A stretch of 64,000 nt of DNA from Amyelois transitella. Lineage: Eukaryota; Arthropoda; Insecta; Lepidoptera; Pyralidae. The DNA is taken from assembly GCF_032362555.1 (NCBI RefSeq), contig NC_083527.1:6448001-6512000 (forward strand), in the 5' to 3' direction. The translations under genes were made by a program, and so were the position numbers. Positions 34,001 through 48,600 of the stretch are shown here, in pieces. Each line of letters opens with the position of its first letter. Position 1 is the stretch's first letter. The notes below the pieces were generated by a model. The model searched no databases. It was given only the letters and a program-made list of their open reading frames with translations, and had not been told where the DNA came from.

Positions 34001-36650
34001 CGCAGCGTCCATAGAATAGAATTTTTGTTCAACTTACGTGCCGGGCGCTCTGTACCTATATTACGGAAAAAATAAATAGGCACCGTTGGATTGGACGCTC
34101 TTCGCTAGTTATGTCTGCTCAATGAAAAAGCGGCTCAAAATCTGTGTCTGTATGTGTTAATCTTGTTGTTAGGTCATCGACCCCACCCACGCGGGCGTTA
34201 TCCAAATTGGTATTACTACTTTTTATACGATTCAACTTCTTATGTTGCATCAAGTTAGATTTTCGATTATCGTTCTTGGAAATTCGATTAGATTTTAAGA
34301 CGTTTTTATTACACAGTACCTACCTAGCTTTTGAGCGGGGCTCCCGTAGGAACATACATACATATAATGACGTCTTTATCCCTTGCGGGGTAGACAGAGC
34401 CAACAGTCTTGAATGTCATTGTCTGTCACTATTTAAATATCAATTCCAGCATGAAGTCATACAGCTGAACGTGGCCTTTCAGTCTTTTCGAGACTGTTGG
34501 TCCTGTCTACCCCGCAAGGGATATAGACGTAACTATGTATATGTACAATTTAATTTCGACAACAACCTTGGCCTGTTGCCCCAATCTCACGTCCATTTTC
34601 GGAGACAGTCGCTCGTAATCGTACCCTCCTTATTAAGAACGTGGGTGACCTTACAAATTTACAAATCATTAAATACATTGTTATACAGTAATATTTCTTG
34701 ATTTCTTATGAAATTTGATAAAATAATATAAAAAAATAACTGGTCGAGTTAAGCAAGTTAATACATTCATAGTTATACATACCTACATTTACCTTACGAG
34801 GTAGACTCGTGAATTTTACCCTGTCGACCCCGTAGAAGACATGACGTGAAGGTGTGTAAGTGTGTCATTTACAGATACAGTATAATAAACAAATAAATAT
34901 ATACGGGACAAATTGCACAGATTGAGTTAGCCTCGAAGTAAGTTCGAGACTTGTGTTACGAGATACTAACTCAACGATACTAAGTATATTGACTTGAGTT
35001 ATTTGTGACTGGTAGATGTTAACTGCTTTGGTTTTAGCCTGAGTCATCGATGCACACATAAAGCTAACGCATAACGCTTGGCTTATCAGAAATAGAAGCA
35101 GTAAACTTGTACTTAAACGCTTTTTAGTTGATAAAACAACTATAGTAATACATACATACATACATATGTACGTACATACATAAAATCATGTAATTTTCTT
35201 ACGGCGTATTTTCGGTTTCATATACAAAATGATACCTACGTATTATTACCTGTAGCTAGTGTCCGACCGAAGCTTCGGCTTCGGCTTCGGCTTCGGCCAC
35301 CTTCGGCCAAAAAATCCACCTTCGGCGAAACATTCGGCTTCGGCCCAAAATCCGGCCGAAGCCGAAGGTTTCGCCGAAGGTCCGAGCGACCGTCGAGATT
35401 GAACGAACTGTTACGAAAGTCATGAGGCGGCGGGGAGTCACTGTCAAAATATCACATTGCTGATTGCATGCATCAAAACAAGTCCGTACGTGTATTTAAA
35501 CGAGTGCTTTTGTAAGAAATCAAATCATTATTTTTACCAGTAGGTAAATCACAAACTTTTATCTATACATATAATAAAACAGTAAATATAATAAAACAGT
35601 AAAAATATTTTGTCTGTACATTTAGTATTTTCGACTGAAATGGATAGAGGGACACTTAGAATGAATAATAGAAAGCAAAAATATTTTTTTTTAATTTCTT
35701 GTCTGTCTGTCTGTATGTATGATCACGATTATCTCCGAAAGTACTAAACCGATTTACTTCAAACTTTCACCAATTGCTTTGTTTTAACTCAGAATAACAT
35801 TAAAAGTTTGTTTCATCAAAATCGGTTCACAAAAAAAAAAGTTATCGACATTTGAATGAACTCAAGGCATCAGTATATTAGCCGGCAAATAAGTTACGAA
35901 ATTAAAAATTCAAAGTCATTTATCATTATACGACGACATTATACCTATAACATATAAATATAAGTGAAAGGCGACTAAGGGATGGGCTTACAAACTTGGG
36001 ATTCTTTTTTAGGCGATGGGCGAGCTACCTATCACTTTTTGAATCTCAATTCTATCATTAAGTCAAATAGCTGAACGTGGCCATTCAGTCTTTTCAAGTC
36101 TGTTGGCTCTGTCTACCCCGCAAGGGATAAAGACGTGACCATATGTATGTAGTCTACTTTAATTTCGACACCAACGCAACGGTTTCGATGGTCCAGTGGT
36201 TAGCCCGTGAGACTGTGAAGTTGGCGGTCCAAGTTCAAATCCCAACAATTACAAGATATTTTTTATTATTAAAAATATATTTTTTTTGTATTGTTTGAGT
36301 ATTTTATGTAAAAAAACTGAAAATCAAAATACTACATATAATAAAACGGTAAAAATATTTTTTCTGTACATTTAATATTTTGACTGAAACGGATAGAGAA
36401 TTTTTTTTTACATTTTTTGTCTGTCTGTATCTGACTGTATGATTAAAATTCAACTCGAAATTTACGCGGACGAAGTCGCGGGCTACACAACAGCTAGTTT
36501 ATCTCTAAACCAACCACCTCTTTGATATATCATCAACTTCTATATGAAACAGTCAATATATAAACCTTCAATATTGAGGTTTTGAAATGATGTAGCTTGT
36601 AGACTATATTGAACAAAATTAATTACTGAGTGCTGAGAGAATATAAACCT

Positions 36651-36682
<32 letters not shown>

Positions 36683-39600
36683 AGGTTGTGGCGATAGCCG
36701 ATTAATCGGCTTCGGCTTCGGCTTCGGCCAAAAATAGACCTTCGGTCGGACACTACCTGTAGCTTAGTTGATGATAAAATGTTGCCAGTTACTTTTTTAT
36801 AGTATTCTACTAAGCTATCTATAAAAAAAAGTAATTTTGCATTCCCGCGGAAATTTCAGAAAATCTTTTTTTGAGATCACAAGAAGAAACGTGAAAAAGT
36901 GTAGGCATTGCTTTTGGTAATTTTTTGATAGAAATTAAACTATTTTACAATTTATTTATACAAAAAATAAATAAATAAAAAAAGCACAAACTAAGTTGAA
37001 CAAACTTTATAAAAAAACAACACTTTTTTACGAATGTAGATATACCTACATTTACTTTTGACGGTTGTCTAAAAATAGACTTGTAAGTTCGCTGGCTTGA
37101 ACTGTGTCACAGATTATACGAAAATAGTATGCAAAGAAATTGTACTAAAGCATTAATATACATAATATATGTACTACTTTTATTTTCATAGCTGATGCCT
37201 ACGGATCCATTAAAAAATAAAAAAAAACGCCGAAATTTAAAAAAAAGGTTCGTCACTTATTTCGTTCGCGGGCTTTTGTAATTATGTCACAGATTATAAT
37301 ATCCAGCGTATTTTTTTTTAATATTTTAAAACGATGCTTACGTACGTACCCATCTCGAATCGATTCGAAAAAAAATAAAAAACACGCGGAAGTCCCTTCC
37401 ATAGAGCATGTGTTTCTACAATGGCTCTTTGTGTACAATAATGGACCACTGTCTCTGCGAGCGATGACCGCTTGGGCCCTACCATGGAACCACACACGAT
37501 ATTGACACGAATTTACAGTGTTAGGTTTATTATCTGAGATTTATATGACGTACAGTGGGTGAAATATAAGTATAGTTAGTAAGTTGTAGAAAATCTTATT
37601 GATAACGAATAGAATAAAAAAGATATATTTTCAAAATTGGATACAATTTAATCTAATTATATCTACTACCGCTTTCAAAGCGCATGTGTAGATAAAATGG
37701 CAGAACAAACAACACTGCAGCATTACGAATGAAGATTACTACCACTAAAGTTCAGCTTCTGAACAAAAAATTTACTCTGTGACTGCACTAACCCAAAAAT
37801 AGGTTTCACACCACGACCCCTCCTAACAAGTCCTTTTTGGTCTTCCAGGAATATCCTGGAATGAACTGGCACCCCGCCAAGCGCTGGTTCGAGGTCATTG
37901 GGAATTAAATCTTTAACTTAACAACTGATTAATCGCAGTTGTGTCTGTCTGGGCATTTAAATATACATACACCTATTCTCTGATCCATGCATAATTGATC
38001 GTATAAACGTGGAACATATTCATGCTTATTAATATATTTAGTAAATCTGAGAGCGTTAGTAGTCGAATCGTTTAAAATGGAATAAATCTAGGCTAGTACT
38101 AGTAATTCTCATGAATTACTCCCATCGCCTAAAAGAAGAACCCCAAGTTCACAAGCATAACCCTTAGTCGCCGATATCCATGGGAAAGAGATGGAATGGT
38201 CTTATTCTTTTTTTTCATTGGTGCCGGGAACCACACGACACGCCACACTAGATGAATGTGAGTCTATAAGTAATGTTATTACTTGACATTTTGCGGCCTT
38301 AAAGAGTTTGTGTTCGTTCTATACTCTGTACCGCTGGCAAAATCCTACTCACGGGACTGCAAACGATATGATAAAGACCGGATAAAACCTGATTTTATCA
38401 ATTTTGTTTTCTTAGCAATAAATAATTACAAATAATTCTCAGTAAAACATACTGCAATATTGACGATATAATATGGCCCTTATCAAAAAGTTTTTCGAAG
38501 AATTTAATCACCAGGTATCTTTGACCAGAATATTATAATGTACTTATAGCAGAATAGACGGCCTCTGTGGCGCAGCGGTAGTGCGGTTGTCTGTGACACC
38601 GGAGGTCCCGGGTTCGAATCCCGGTCAGAGCTTGATGAGAAACGAACTTTCACTGATTGGTCTGGGCCTTGGACATTTATCTATATTAATTATAAAATAT
38701 AGTATCGTTGAGTTAGTATCTCGTAACACAAGTCCTCGAACTTACTTCGAGGCTAACTCAAACTTTTTAATTTGTCCGTATTAAAAAAACCTTGTTTATT
38801 CATGACTTGCCGTTTTTTTACTTAATTATCTAGTTCCTTTATTGTTTGACTGGAAGAGATCCCTTCATGGGATAAGTCCGCAATTGCAAATGATTTATTT
38901 CTTTTACAACTATATATTTTAACTGTGTTAATTTCTTTGCAATGAAGAGAACAAACAAAACAAACGTGCGCTTGCCTGCCTATAAAAAGAAAAAAAAAAT
39001 CTGTTCGCGCGGGAATTTAGAGACGCCCAAACATGTTTCAACTACAACCATATAAACATATTGAGCAAACAAGCTCAATATTTATATTTTTAATAATACA
39101 CAAATAAATTTACGCATATACATTGCGGGATCAATGTACGGGTGCGTCACACTAAGTATATTTAAATCAGAATATTAACCTTGCCCGTCTCCGCATTGCT
39201 CACTCTCACATATGGCAAGTAAGTCTCGTACATACATACATATTGTCACGTCTATATCTGTCCAAGCATAAAGTTTTGTTGTAAGTTTATGGACTCTTTT
39301 GATTTTTGGCATTGTTCGGTTGCTATGGTTTTTTATCTTTGTTATTAGTTGGTAAGATGGAGGAATAAATTTTTCTTTTTTAGTTCGCCTAGGACACGGT
39401 ATTTTTATTTAATTGGACCCTCATTGAACATGGTCCTATCGCCGGATTGCGGCCTAGTTCCGCAAGCGACATACGGAAGCATCTAATGGCGGATATTTCA
39501 CTATTGCTTCATAGCATGAACCCAATGAAACAGATGTGTTTTTTATCATCAAAGCGTGAAGGTATCAATACTTATCAACCGATAGAAAATGCAGTTTTAT

Positions 39601-42600
39601 TTAATGTGGTGACAAATCTGTAAGTAATCTGTATCTTGAATCTTCTATAAAGGGGAAAATAATAGATACCTATAGAGATTGTCTAAAAGTGCACATACAA
39701 GATGAGTTCGTTGTTTAAGCTTCAGTATGATACTATTTCTAGTCTCTATAAAGCGAGGCGTAATTTTAAAAAGACTCCCAAGGATAGACTTACCAGCTCT
39801 TATGTGGAGACGAGACTAGAGATTCTTGATACATTGTGGTCATCTTTTTATTCCACCCATAGAAGAATAATTGAAGAGTGTAAACCAAATGAGTTGGAAG
39901 AATCTGATTATCACACTCAAGATTTGTATTCGTCAACTGAAGATGTTTACATTGAATATAAATCGGATTTAAAAGAAATGCTGTGCAAGTTGAAAAATAA
40001 TTACGCAAGTATATCAGATAATGAGATGTCCGATGCCTCTCAACATGTTTCCAATATAAAGTTACCCAAAATTTCGTTACCAATTTTTAGCGGCCAGTAT
40101 TCCGAATGGACTAGCTTTTATAACTTATTTGTTTCGCTAATTCATAACAATAAGACACTCGATGAAGTGCAGAAACTTCACTATCTTAAGAGCCACTTAT
40201 CAGGTGAAGCAAAGCAGCTGCTACGGCATGTGCCTATTACCGGGGAAAATTATATGATATGTTGGAACAAATTAGAAAACAGATATAACAATAAAAAGTA
40301 CTTGGCTAGTTGTATTTTGTCGCGATTTATGAGTCAAAAAAACATTACTGTTGAGTCATCGAGTGCCTTAAAAGAATTATTAGACACAAGTAATGAATGT
40401 CTTAATGCTTTGAAACAATTAGGTATTAATGTAAAAGAATGGGATATAATGGTAATATATATTTTAAGTTTAAAGTTAGATATAGAAACTAGAAAACAGT
40501 GGGAATTAGCTGTCAGTAGCTCATCTCAAGAATTGCCATCGTGGAATCTGTTTCAACAGTTTTTAGAGAACAGATTTCACGCATTCGAGTTTTTAAATAG
40601 TAAAAATAGTGTTAATAAGACATTCAGCCGTAACTCTTTTAACAATGTTAAAGCTCTTCATGTCACCACTACCTTAAGTTGTCCATATTGTACCGAAAAC
40701 CATAAATTATATACATGCCAAAAGTTTTCGAGGGATGATGTCAATACACGTCGCAATTTTGTCCAAAACCAGGGTTTATGCTTTAACTGTTTAGGTCCAC
40801 GCCATTCCGTAGTTTCATGTCGCATGTCAACTAGATGCCGAATATGTTCCAGGAAACATCATTCTCTACTTCATTCCAATTCAGCAGTCCCGTCGATTGA
40901 TGACTCAAGCAATACAAATACCAATCAATCGGATGGGCCGAAGCTGTGTCCTCAGTAGTCATACAAGGCGATTCCAATGATGTTGTAGTAGGCTGTTGCT
41001 CTAAAGCTCAATCTCAGGTATTGCTGGCAACTGCTTTAGTTAAAATTCAATCTCGAACAGGAGCAAACATTACTTTTAGGTCAATGTTAGACCAGGGTTC
41101 ACAGGCTTCGTTTATAACAGAGTCTGCAGTTCAATTACTTGGACTGAAGAAAATTGCAAGCAAAAGTAATGTTTCGGTATTAGGAAGTGACAGGAGCCCT
41201 TCAGTGGTTTCTAAGTATATAGTTTTTATCCAATTGCAATCACTTCTTGATACCAATTTTGTTGTTCGAGTAAAAGCTCATGTGTTAGACAAACTGACCA
41301 ACTGTCTTCCTAGTAAGAAAGTGGCAGTTCAATTGTGTCCAAAGTTTACACAATTGTCGTTGGCTGACCCTACCTTTGCTACTCCCAATAAAATTGATCT
41401 TTTGCTCAGTGCAAAGGTGTACAGTCAAATTATAAAGCAGGGCCTAGTTAAAGATTCTAACAGTTGCCTTATAGCGCAAGATACATCTCTGGGATGGATA
41501 ATATCCGGAGAAACTGATGAAGGTGAAGATGTTGGGACGATTATTTGTAATACAAATGTAACTATGCATGTTCAGATAGAAGATGATAAGCTTTTGAGGA
41601 AATTTTGGGAAATAGAAGCCGAACCTTCGTTAGTTAAAGCAAAGAAACATTTAACGGAAGAGGAACAGCTATGTGAATCAATATATTCAAGCACGACTAA
41701 AAGGGATTCTTTTGGTCGTTATATAGTGAAGCTGCCATTCAAAGAATACAGTCCACAATGCTTAAATGGAAACTCAAAAGAAATAGCACTTAGAAGATTA
41801 TATTCATTAGAACGCAAATTAGACAAGGAGAAAGATTTGAAAGAAAAATATGCAGAGGTATTTGCTGAATATCTCAGTCTAAATCATATGGAGATTATTC
41901 CACCTGAAAAACATAAAAGCTCCAAAGGTTTTTATTTACCACATTTTGCTGTGGTGCGCAACGATAGAAGTACAACAAAAGTACGTATTGTCTTTGACGC
42001 ATCGTGCCCAGGATCCAACGGTGTTTCTTTAAATCAAGACTTATTGGTTGGTCCCACATTACAGGATGACTTGAGACATATTTTAATGAGATGGCGGGCA
42101 CATCCTGTATGTATTTCTTCTGATATTGTGAAGATGTATCGTCAAGTTCGTGTATCTTCAGAAGATGTTGATTTTCAGCGTATTCTTTGGCGTGAAAATT
42201 CTGCTTCTGAGGTACAACATTATCGACTTTTGACAGTTACATTTGGTACATCGTCAGCTCCATATTTAGCAATTCGCTCATTACGTCAAGTAGCTTATGA
42301 CGAGGGTGTTCATTTCCCAATAGCTGCAAAAAAAGTGTTGTCAGACTTTTATGTTGATGATTTGATGTCAGGATGTGAAAATTTTATAGAAGGTCAACAG
42401 CTATATACTGAAATGAAACAATTGCTTAGAAAAGGAGGGTTTGAATTACAAAAGTGGACAAGCAATGATAAAAATCTAATGAAGTGGATAGAAAACGAAG
42501 AAAAACTTGGAGATAAAAGTATGAAAGAGCAAATAAAAGATAATAGAAACAGTGAAGACAATGATAATAAAATTGCAGAGGAAGAGTCTAAGACAGAGAC

Positions 42601-45600
42601 ACCAAAGTTTGTTGATAAATCTGATTCGATTACTAAAATATTGGGTCTTACGTGGGACAAATGTAACGATACATTTAAATATTTAGTGCAGTTGCCGACA
42701 ATTGAAGAGCCAATCACGAAACGGAAAGTGATCTCAGATATATCACGTCTCTATGATCCATTAGGTTGGCTTGCTCCAATTGTAATAAAAGCTAAGATTT
42801 TTATTCAAAAACTATGGACATCAGGTTTGAAATGGGATGAAAAACTTACGCCTCAATTACTAACCGAATGGGTCGCATATAGAAACGAGCTTTTATTAAT
42901 AAAAAGTTTCGAGATACCCCGATGGATGAACACTCGAAAGGATGATACTTCTGTTCAGCTTCATGGATTTTGCGATGCATCGAGTGAAGCATATGCCGCA
43001 GTTGTCTATATCCGTGTTATTGATAAATGTAGTAATATTAATGTAAACCTTGTTACTTCTAAAACAAAAGTAGCTCCTATCAAACAACTGTCAATACCCC
43101 GATTAGAACTTTGTGGGGCAACACTACTTTCTAAATTATTAATAGAGGTAGCTGATACTTTAGGTATTCCAAAGCAACACATTCATGCGTGGAGTGATTC
43201 TTCAGTTGTACTTGCATGGCTTAGTAGCCATCCAAGCCGGTGGAAAGTATTCGTCGCTAACCGTGTAGCAGAGATTTTAGGAAGTTTAGACAGATCTCAA
43301 TGGTCTCATGTCCAATCAAAATATAATCCTGCGGATATTGCATCGCGTGGAATTATGCCGTCTGACATTTCAAAAATGAGACTGTGGAAGCAAGGACCAG
43401 ATTTTTTTTTTTTTTTTTTTTTCTTAACTTCCATGTTAACTGTAGTCGTGGTGAATAAATGAGTTGTTTGGTCCTCGGTATCACAGGTCCCACTCCGCAT
43501 GAAGGTTGTTCTGTGGACTGTAGCTCCTGATCACTGGGGACAGGGGTCTTGATACGGGCTGGAGAGAGAGAGAAGGCTGCATTGTGCTGGGTGGGAGTAA
43601 AGGACAAACATCTCGCCTCTTCATTTTTGTCAGTTCAGATACAAGACAGCGATGCATCTCTTCAATTTTTTGTGTGCTTTTGCTGATGATCCCCGCTAGG
43701 TCTTCTGTGCAGGGCTGAGTGCTTGTTGAGGGAATGGTCTGAGCTGGTGAATTTTCCCTAATGGTTTTGATAATTTCGCTTTTGAGAGCTTGGACATTGT
43801 AGAAGTCAACTGCCGTCTCGGACGAGTGGATATTAAGATGTTGTTGTGCCCAGTGGGCGTTCGCATATTTTATATACGTCTGGTTAAACGAGTTCCAAGC
43901 TTGTATGGGATCTGAGATTTTAAGAGAGTCCCAACTCGCAGGGAATGCTTCGGGGTTGGTTTCGTATAGACTATTGATATACAGGGGCCTTAATGTCCAG
44001 ACAAATAATCTCCTGGGACAGTGGACTCTGGGAAGATTGGGAAATTTCCTATTAAATTCTGTTTCCTCATCCTCACTTTGGATGAACCTCAGATAAGGGT
44101 CGCCGATAGGGTCCTCATCACTGTTTTCTGGGTCCTGGTATTCGCCTTGACAATCCATTTCGGCCGAGTGTGTGTCTGGTTGCATGTCGACGTCGGCATC
44201 TTGAGTGCCCGCTGGAGATACATGAAAGTTAACTTCTCTGGGAACTAAGCCGGATGTAGATTCACCTGCGTTCTCTCGTTGAAGACTTGTATAGGAAATT
44301 TGCTGAAAATAATTATAAAATAATAATATTTGCGCTGGTAAATAAAAGATGATGCACGCTTAAAAAACAGACAGTCATTTATTTTCTTATTTTTCTTATT
44401 TTAAAATACAAAGTTCTTGTCCTTTACAAAGGAGTTCGGAATACTCTAAGGAGTTCGTAACACTCTCCCCCCCCAAATGCAAACTTAATCAAACTAAAAC
44501 TAAGAATTTTGGAATACAGGTAACTGCACCAATTTTCTTGCTGGTCTCCTTAATACTCCGCCTTCAGTGGTTACGTCTGCCATTCGAACCTTTTTGTCTT
44601 TTCCCAAGTACACAGCCACAATCCGCCCTTTGGGCCACGTGCCTCGAGGAAGGTTTTCGTCCATGATTACAACGACATCTCCCACAGCCAAATTCCGGTG
44701 ATTGGGCGAATTTATTTGCCTGGGTATCAGCGATGGCAAATACTCATGAATCCACCTTTTCCAAAAATGGTCGGATAGACGTATAGCTCTCTTCCAGTCT
44801 TGGCGGCTAATCAAATCCCGGTCAGTCAGTTGAAGGGGTATCGTACTTGCACAGTTTGAACCAAAAATAAAATGGTTGGGGGTAAGAGCTTCATCATTAG
44901 ATTCAACTGCTACAAAAGTGAGAGGGCGAGCGTTAATTAATGCTTCGACTTCAGCTAGTAACGTTGTCAATAATTCTTCTGGATAACATTTTCCGGGCGG
45001 AAGGGTCACTTTTAATGCATTTTTAACTGAACGAACCAATCTTTCCCAACATCCGCCCATAAATGGAGCTGCAGGAGGAATAAACCGCCATTTTATATAA
45101 TTATTAGCAGCAAAAGTAGTCACAGGAGCGCCATACAGCTCCTTTAGTTCTTTGGTAGCTCCGACGAAAGAAGTTCCGTTATCGCTCCAAATCTCAGATG
45201 GTGTACCACGTCTGGCAATGAAACGACGTAATGCCATTACAGCTGAATCGGCTGAAAGGTTGTTAACTATCTCAATATGAATCGCTCTTACTGTCAAACA
45301 GGTAAAAATAGCCACCCATCTCTTCTCTGATCGTCTTCCAATGCTTACTTTAAGAGGGCCAAAATAATCGAGCCCTATAAATGTAAACGGGCGTTTATGA
45401 TGCGCAAGCCGAGCTGGAGGCAAGTCTCCAGTAGGAGGAATTGATGCCGTAGCTTTTCGATTTTTGCAGAATTGACACTGATAAGCGACTTTCTTGATAA
45501 TACTTCTCAGTCGATATATAAAAAAATCCTTTCTCATTTCATTTAAGATTGTCTCATTATTGGCATGGGCAAACTTGCGATGGTAAAACATTATTAAAAG

Positions 45601-48600
45601 TTTGATGGCATTAGAATTTCCATCTAGGATTATTGGATGTCTGACAAAGTCCTTCGTTTCGTTGTCTAAATCTAACTGGGCACGTCCCTTTAATCGAATC
45701 AAACCATCATCGCTTATAAAGACTTCAAGTTTACTAAGTTTACTGCTTGCCTGTATGGGAGTGCCATTGATCAAACATTTATATTCAGCAGAGAAAGCAG
45801 ATCTTTGACAGGCGAGAAATGTATGAAGGCGAACTCGAAGTAAATCTTCTGCGGTCGGATCAGGGCTATATGGTGTCCGATTGGTACAGTTACCAGTATC
45901 CTTCAGATCGAAACGAGTAATGTGGCCATCAAGCCATACAATCAACTTAATATCTACCCCGCTTTTTTGCAAACACCTAAACTTTAATAATCTTAGATAA
46001 TTTTGAGCTAAAACTGTTGCGCGTTGAAACTTCAACCATGAACTAAAACGTTCTGGGTTTGCAACTAAAAAATTCTTACATTGTGTATCAAAATTTGTAG
46101 AAGTAATATCTTTATTTGTCTCCAACATACATGAAATATTTGTGGTTGACTCTGTAGGCCAATCACTTTGAGACAAAAATAAAAACTGAGGTCCCTCAAA
46201 CCACCTTTTGCTTATGCTACCAGTCCGGAAACGAGTGGCATCATCTGCAACATTTTCAACGGTGGGAACCCAATGCCATTCGCTTTCAGACGAGATTTCC
46301 AAAATTTCACAAACTCTATGTGCAACAAATGGTTTGAGGTTATATGTTCTAGTTCGGATCCAAGAAAGAACATTTTTAGAGTCGCACCAAAAGAAACGCG
46401 CGGATGGTTTATTGATACAAGCATTGACAACAGAAGCTGCCAGTCGAGCTGCTACAAGAGCACCTTGTAATTCCAATCTTGGAATAGACACTATTTTTAT
46501 TGGAGCTACACGGGCTTTGCTAGTAATTAAGGTGGTTTTTACAGTTCCATCAGCAAATGTAAAACGCCAGTATGCAGCTGCAGCATATGCAACTTTACTT
46601 GCATCACAAAATAAATGTAACTCTCTCTTTAGAACTTTCAAGTTTGAGGAATGTATGTAACACCGCGGTATTCGCAACTTTGCCGAATCAGAAATGTCTA
46701 AAAACCATTGTTTCCATTTTATAATTTCATTGTTTGGTAATGTTTCATCCCAACCTATTTTGTTTCGCCAAGCTTCCTGAAAAAGGATTCGGCCTCTGAT
46801 TGTTAAAGGAGATAGTAAACCCAAAGGATCGAAAACGCTCATAAGGTGCGACAAAACACTACGTTTCGTGGGGTTTTCTGGAAAATCAGAAATAGAAGAA
46901 TGAATATTAAAACCTATTGCATCATCTAAAGGAAACCAAATTAACCCCAAAGTTCGAACAGGAACAGAACTATTTCCTAATTCAATTTCAGTGTTCTGAA
47001 CTTTTAATTCTGGGGGTATAAATTTTAAAGCTTTGGAGCAATTTGAAACCCAAGAACGCATTTCAAAACCAGCCTGTTTATGAATAAAAAATACATCACG
47101 TGCTATTGCTGCCGCTTCATCTACATTATCGAAACTTCCGAGAAAATCATCCATATAATGGTTATTTAAGATTTCGTCGACGGCATTTGGAAACCTTGAC
47201 TGATATTCTAAGGCGTTCTTATTTTTAATATATAATGCAGTAAAAGGACTTGAAACTGCGCCAAAAATCATAGAAGACATTCTAAAAGCAGATATAGGAG
47301 AATCAGGAGTTATACGCCATAAAAACCGTTGCGCGTCTCTATCTTGAACACGAATTTTTATCTGCGGAAACATCTCTCGAATATCTCCTGATATTGCAAC
47401 CTTACCTTCACGGAATCTTAAAAGAATATCAAAAAGAGATTGTAATAAGTCAGGGCCAGACAATAACATATTATTTAAACTAACACCGTTACATTTAGCG
47501 GCAGCGTCGTGTACTACACGTAGTTTTCCTGGTTTGTTGGGGTTTGTAACTCCGAAATGTGGTAAATACCAAGTAGCTTTTGGGTTTGGTGGGAACTCAC
47601 AAGATTCTACATAACCTTTGTCAATAGTGGTTTGAACATTAACTCTATATTGATTTGCATACTGTGGATCTTTTGCAAATTTTCGTTCTAAACTCATGTA
47701 CCTACTTAAAGCTAGATTATAACTACCATCCGGAATGCAAAGGTTGTCATCTCGCCACAAAAGCCCTACTTCATACTGTCCATTCGGGAGACGATGGGCA
47801 GTGTTATCTAAGATCCTAATTGCTCTTTCATCACTCGACGATCTAAGCTCTTTCTTCGTAATGCCTATTGAATCCAATTTAAAATAATCTTTGATCATAG
47901 ACTTTATTTCGTCGCAATCGTCTAAGGTGCAGTGGTTAACGAATTCAACTTGTTTTGTTTTGCTTTGAGCCACGCCATAAAGAACCCATCCTAAAGCTGT
48001 TCGGCATGCTACGGGTTGAGATCTAGTACCACTGCGAGTTTCCCTTGATATAGTTAAATGCCAGTTATCGACTCCGATAAGAATTGTAGGTTCTGCGTTT
48101 TCATAAACCACATCGTCACTAATATCTAAAAGATGTGAATATGAATTCACAAATTCTTTACAAACCGTCTGTCGGGCACCTAAATTAAGATTATCTAATG
48201 ACCTAGCTTTAATATGATAAAAGTCATTACAGTTTCGACCACGAATATCAAAATTTACTAATTCTATAGCCGTTTCTCTTGATAACCCCCCTACACAGTC
48301 CATTCGTAAATGGGCATTTGGGCCACGAGCACCTATAAGCTTGGATATTTTAAAATCAATAAAAGTTCCGGTTGAACCATCATCCAATAAAGCGTAAGTG
48401 TCATAAGAACGTGTAGGGCCTTTAATTGTTACTGCAATTATTTTAAGTAAGGGTTTTAAAGGATAAATATTTAAGTTCGGTTTCATATCAGTATGGGTGA
48501 TGACTTGTTGACTCAAATTTGACACAGATTGACTTGCTGACTGATCTTCAGAATCAATCGCCAAATTAACTTCATGCGAAGATCGATGTAACAATTTGTG

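Noticed and set aside
34144..34701. 185-codon plus-strand ORF
   Set aside because: Much of it runs through copies of the SINE-like repeat (for example the RKGYRRNYVY text recurs in other copies), so it is not a gene.
35256..35447. 63-codon ORF rich in AEAEAEA
   Set aside because: Translation of the CTTCGG subterminal array of the hAT-like element.
37253..37505. Overlapping 73-80 codon ORFs on both strands
   Set aside because: No recognisable motif, no splice or start context, AT-rich with K/N-rich translation; open by chance.
43481..44185. Env-like gene of the inner BEL element
   Set aside because: It lies outside the LTR (downstream of the 3' LTR and beyond the ACTTG duplication), so it belongs to the host insert, not to the BEL element. 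No signal peptide or membrane segment was seen.
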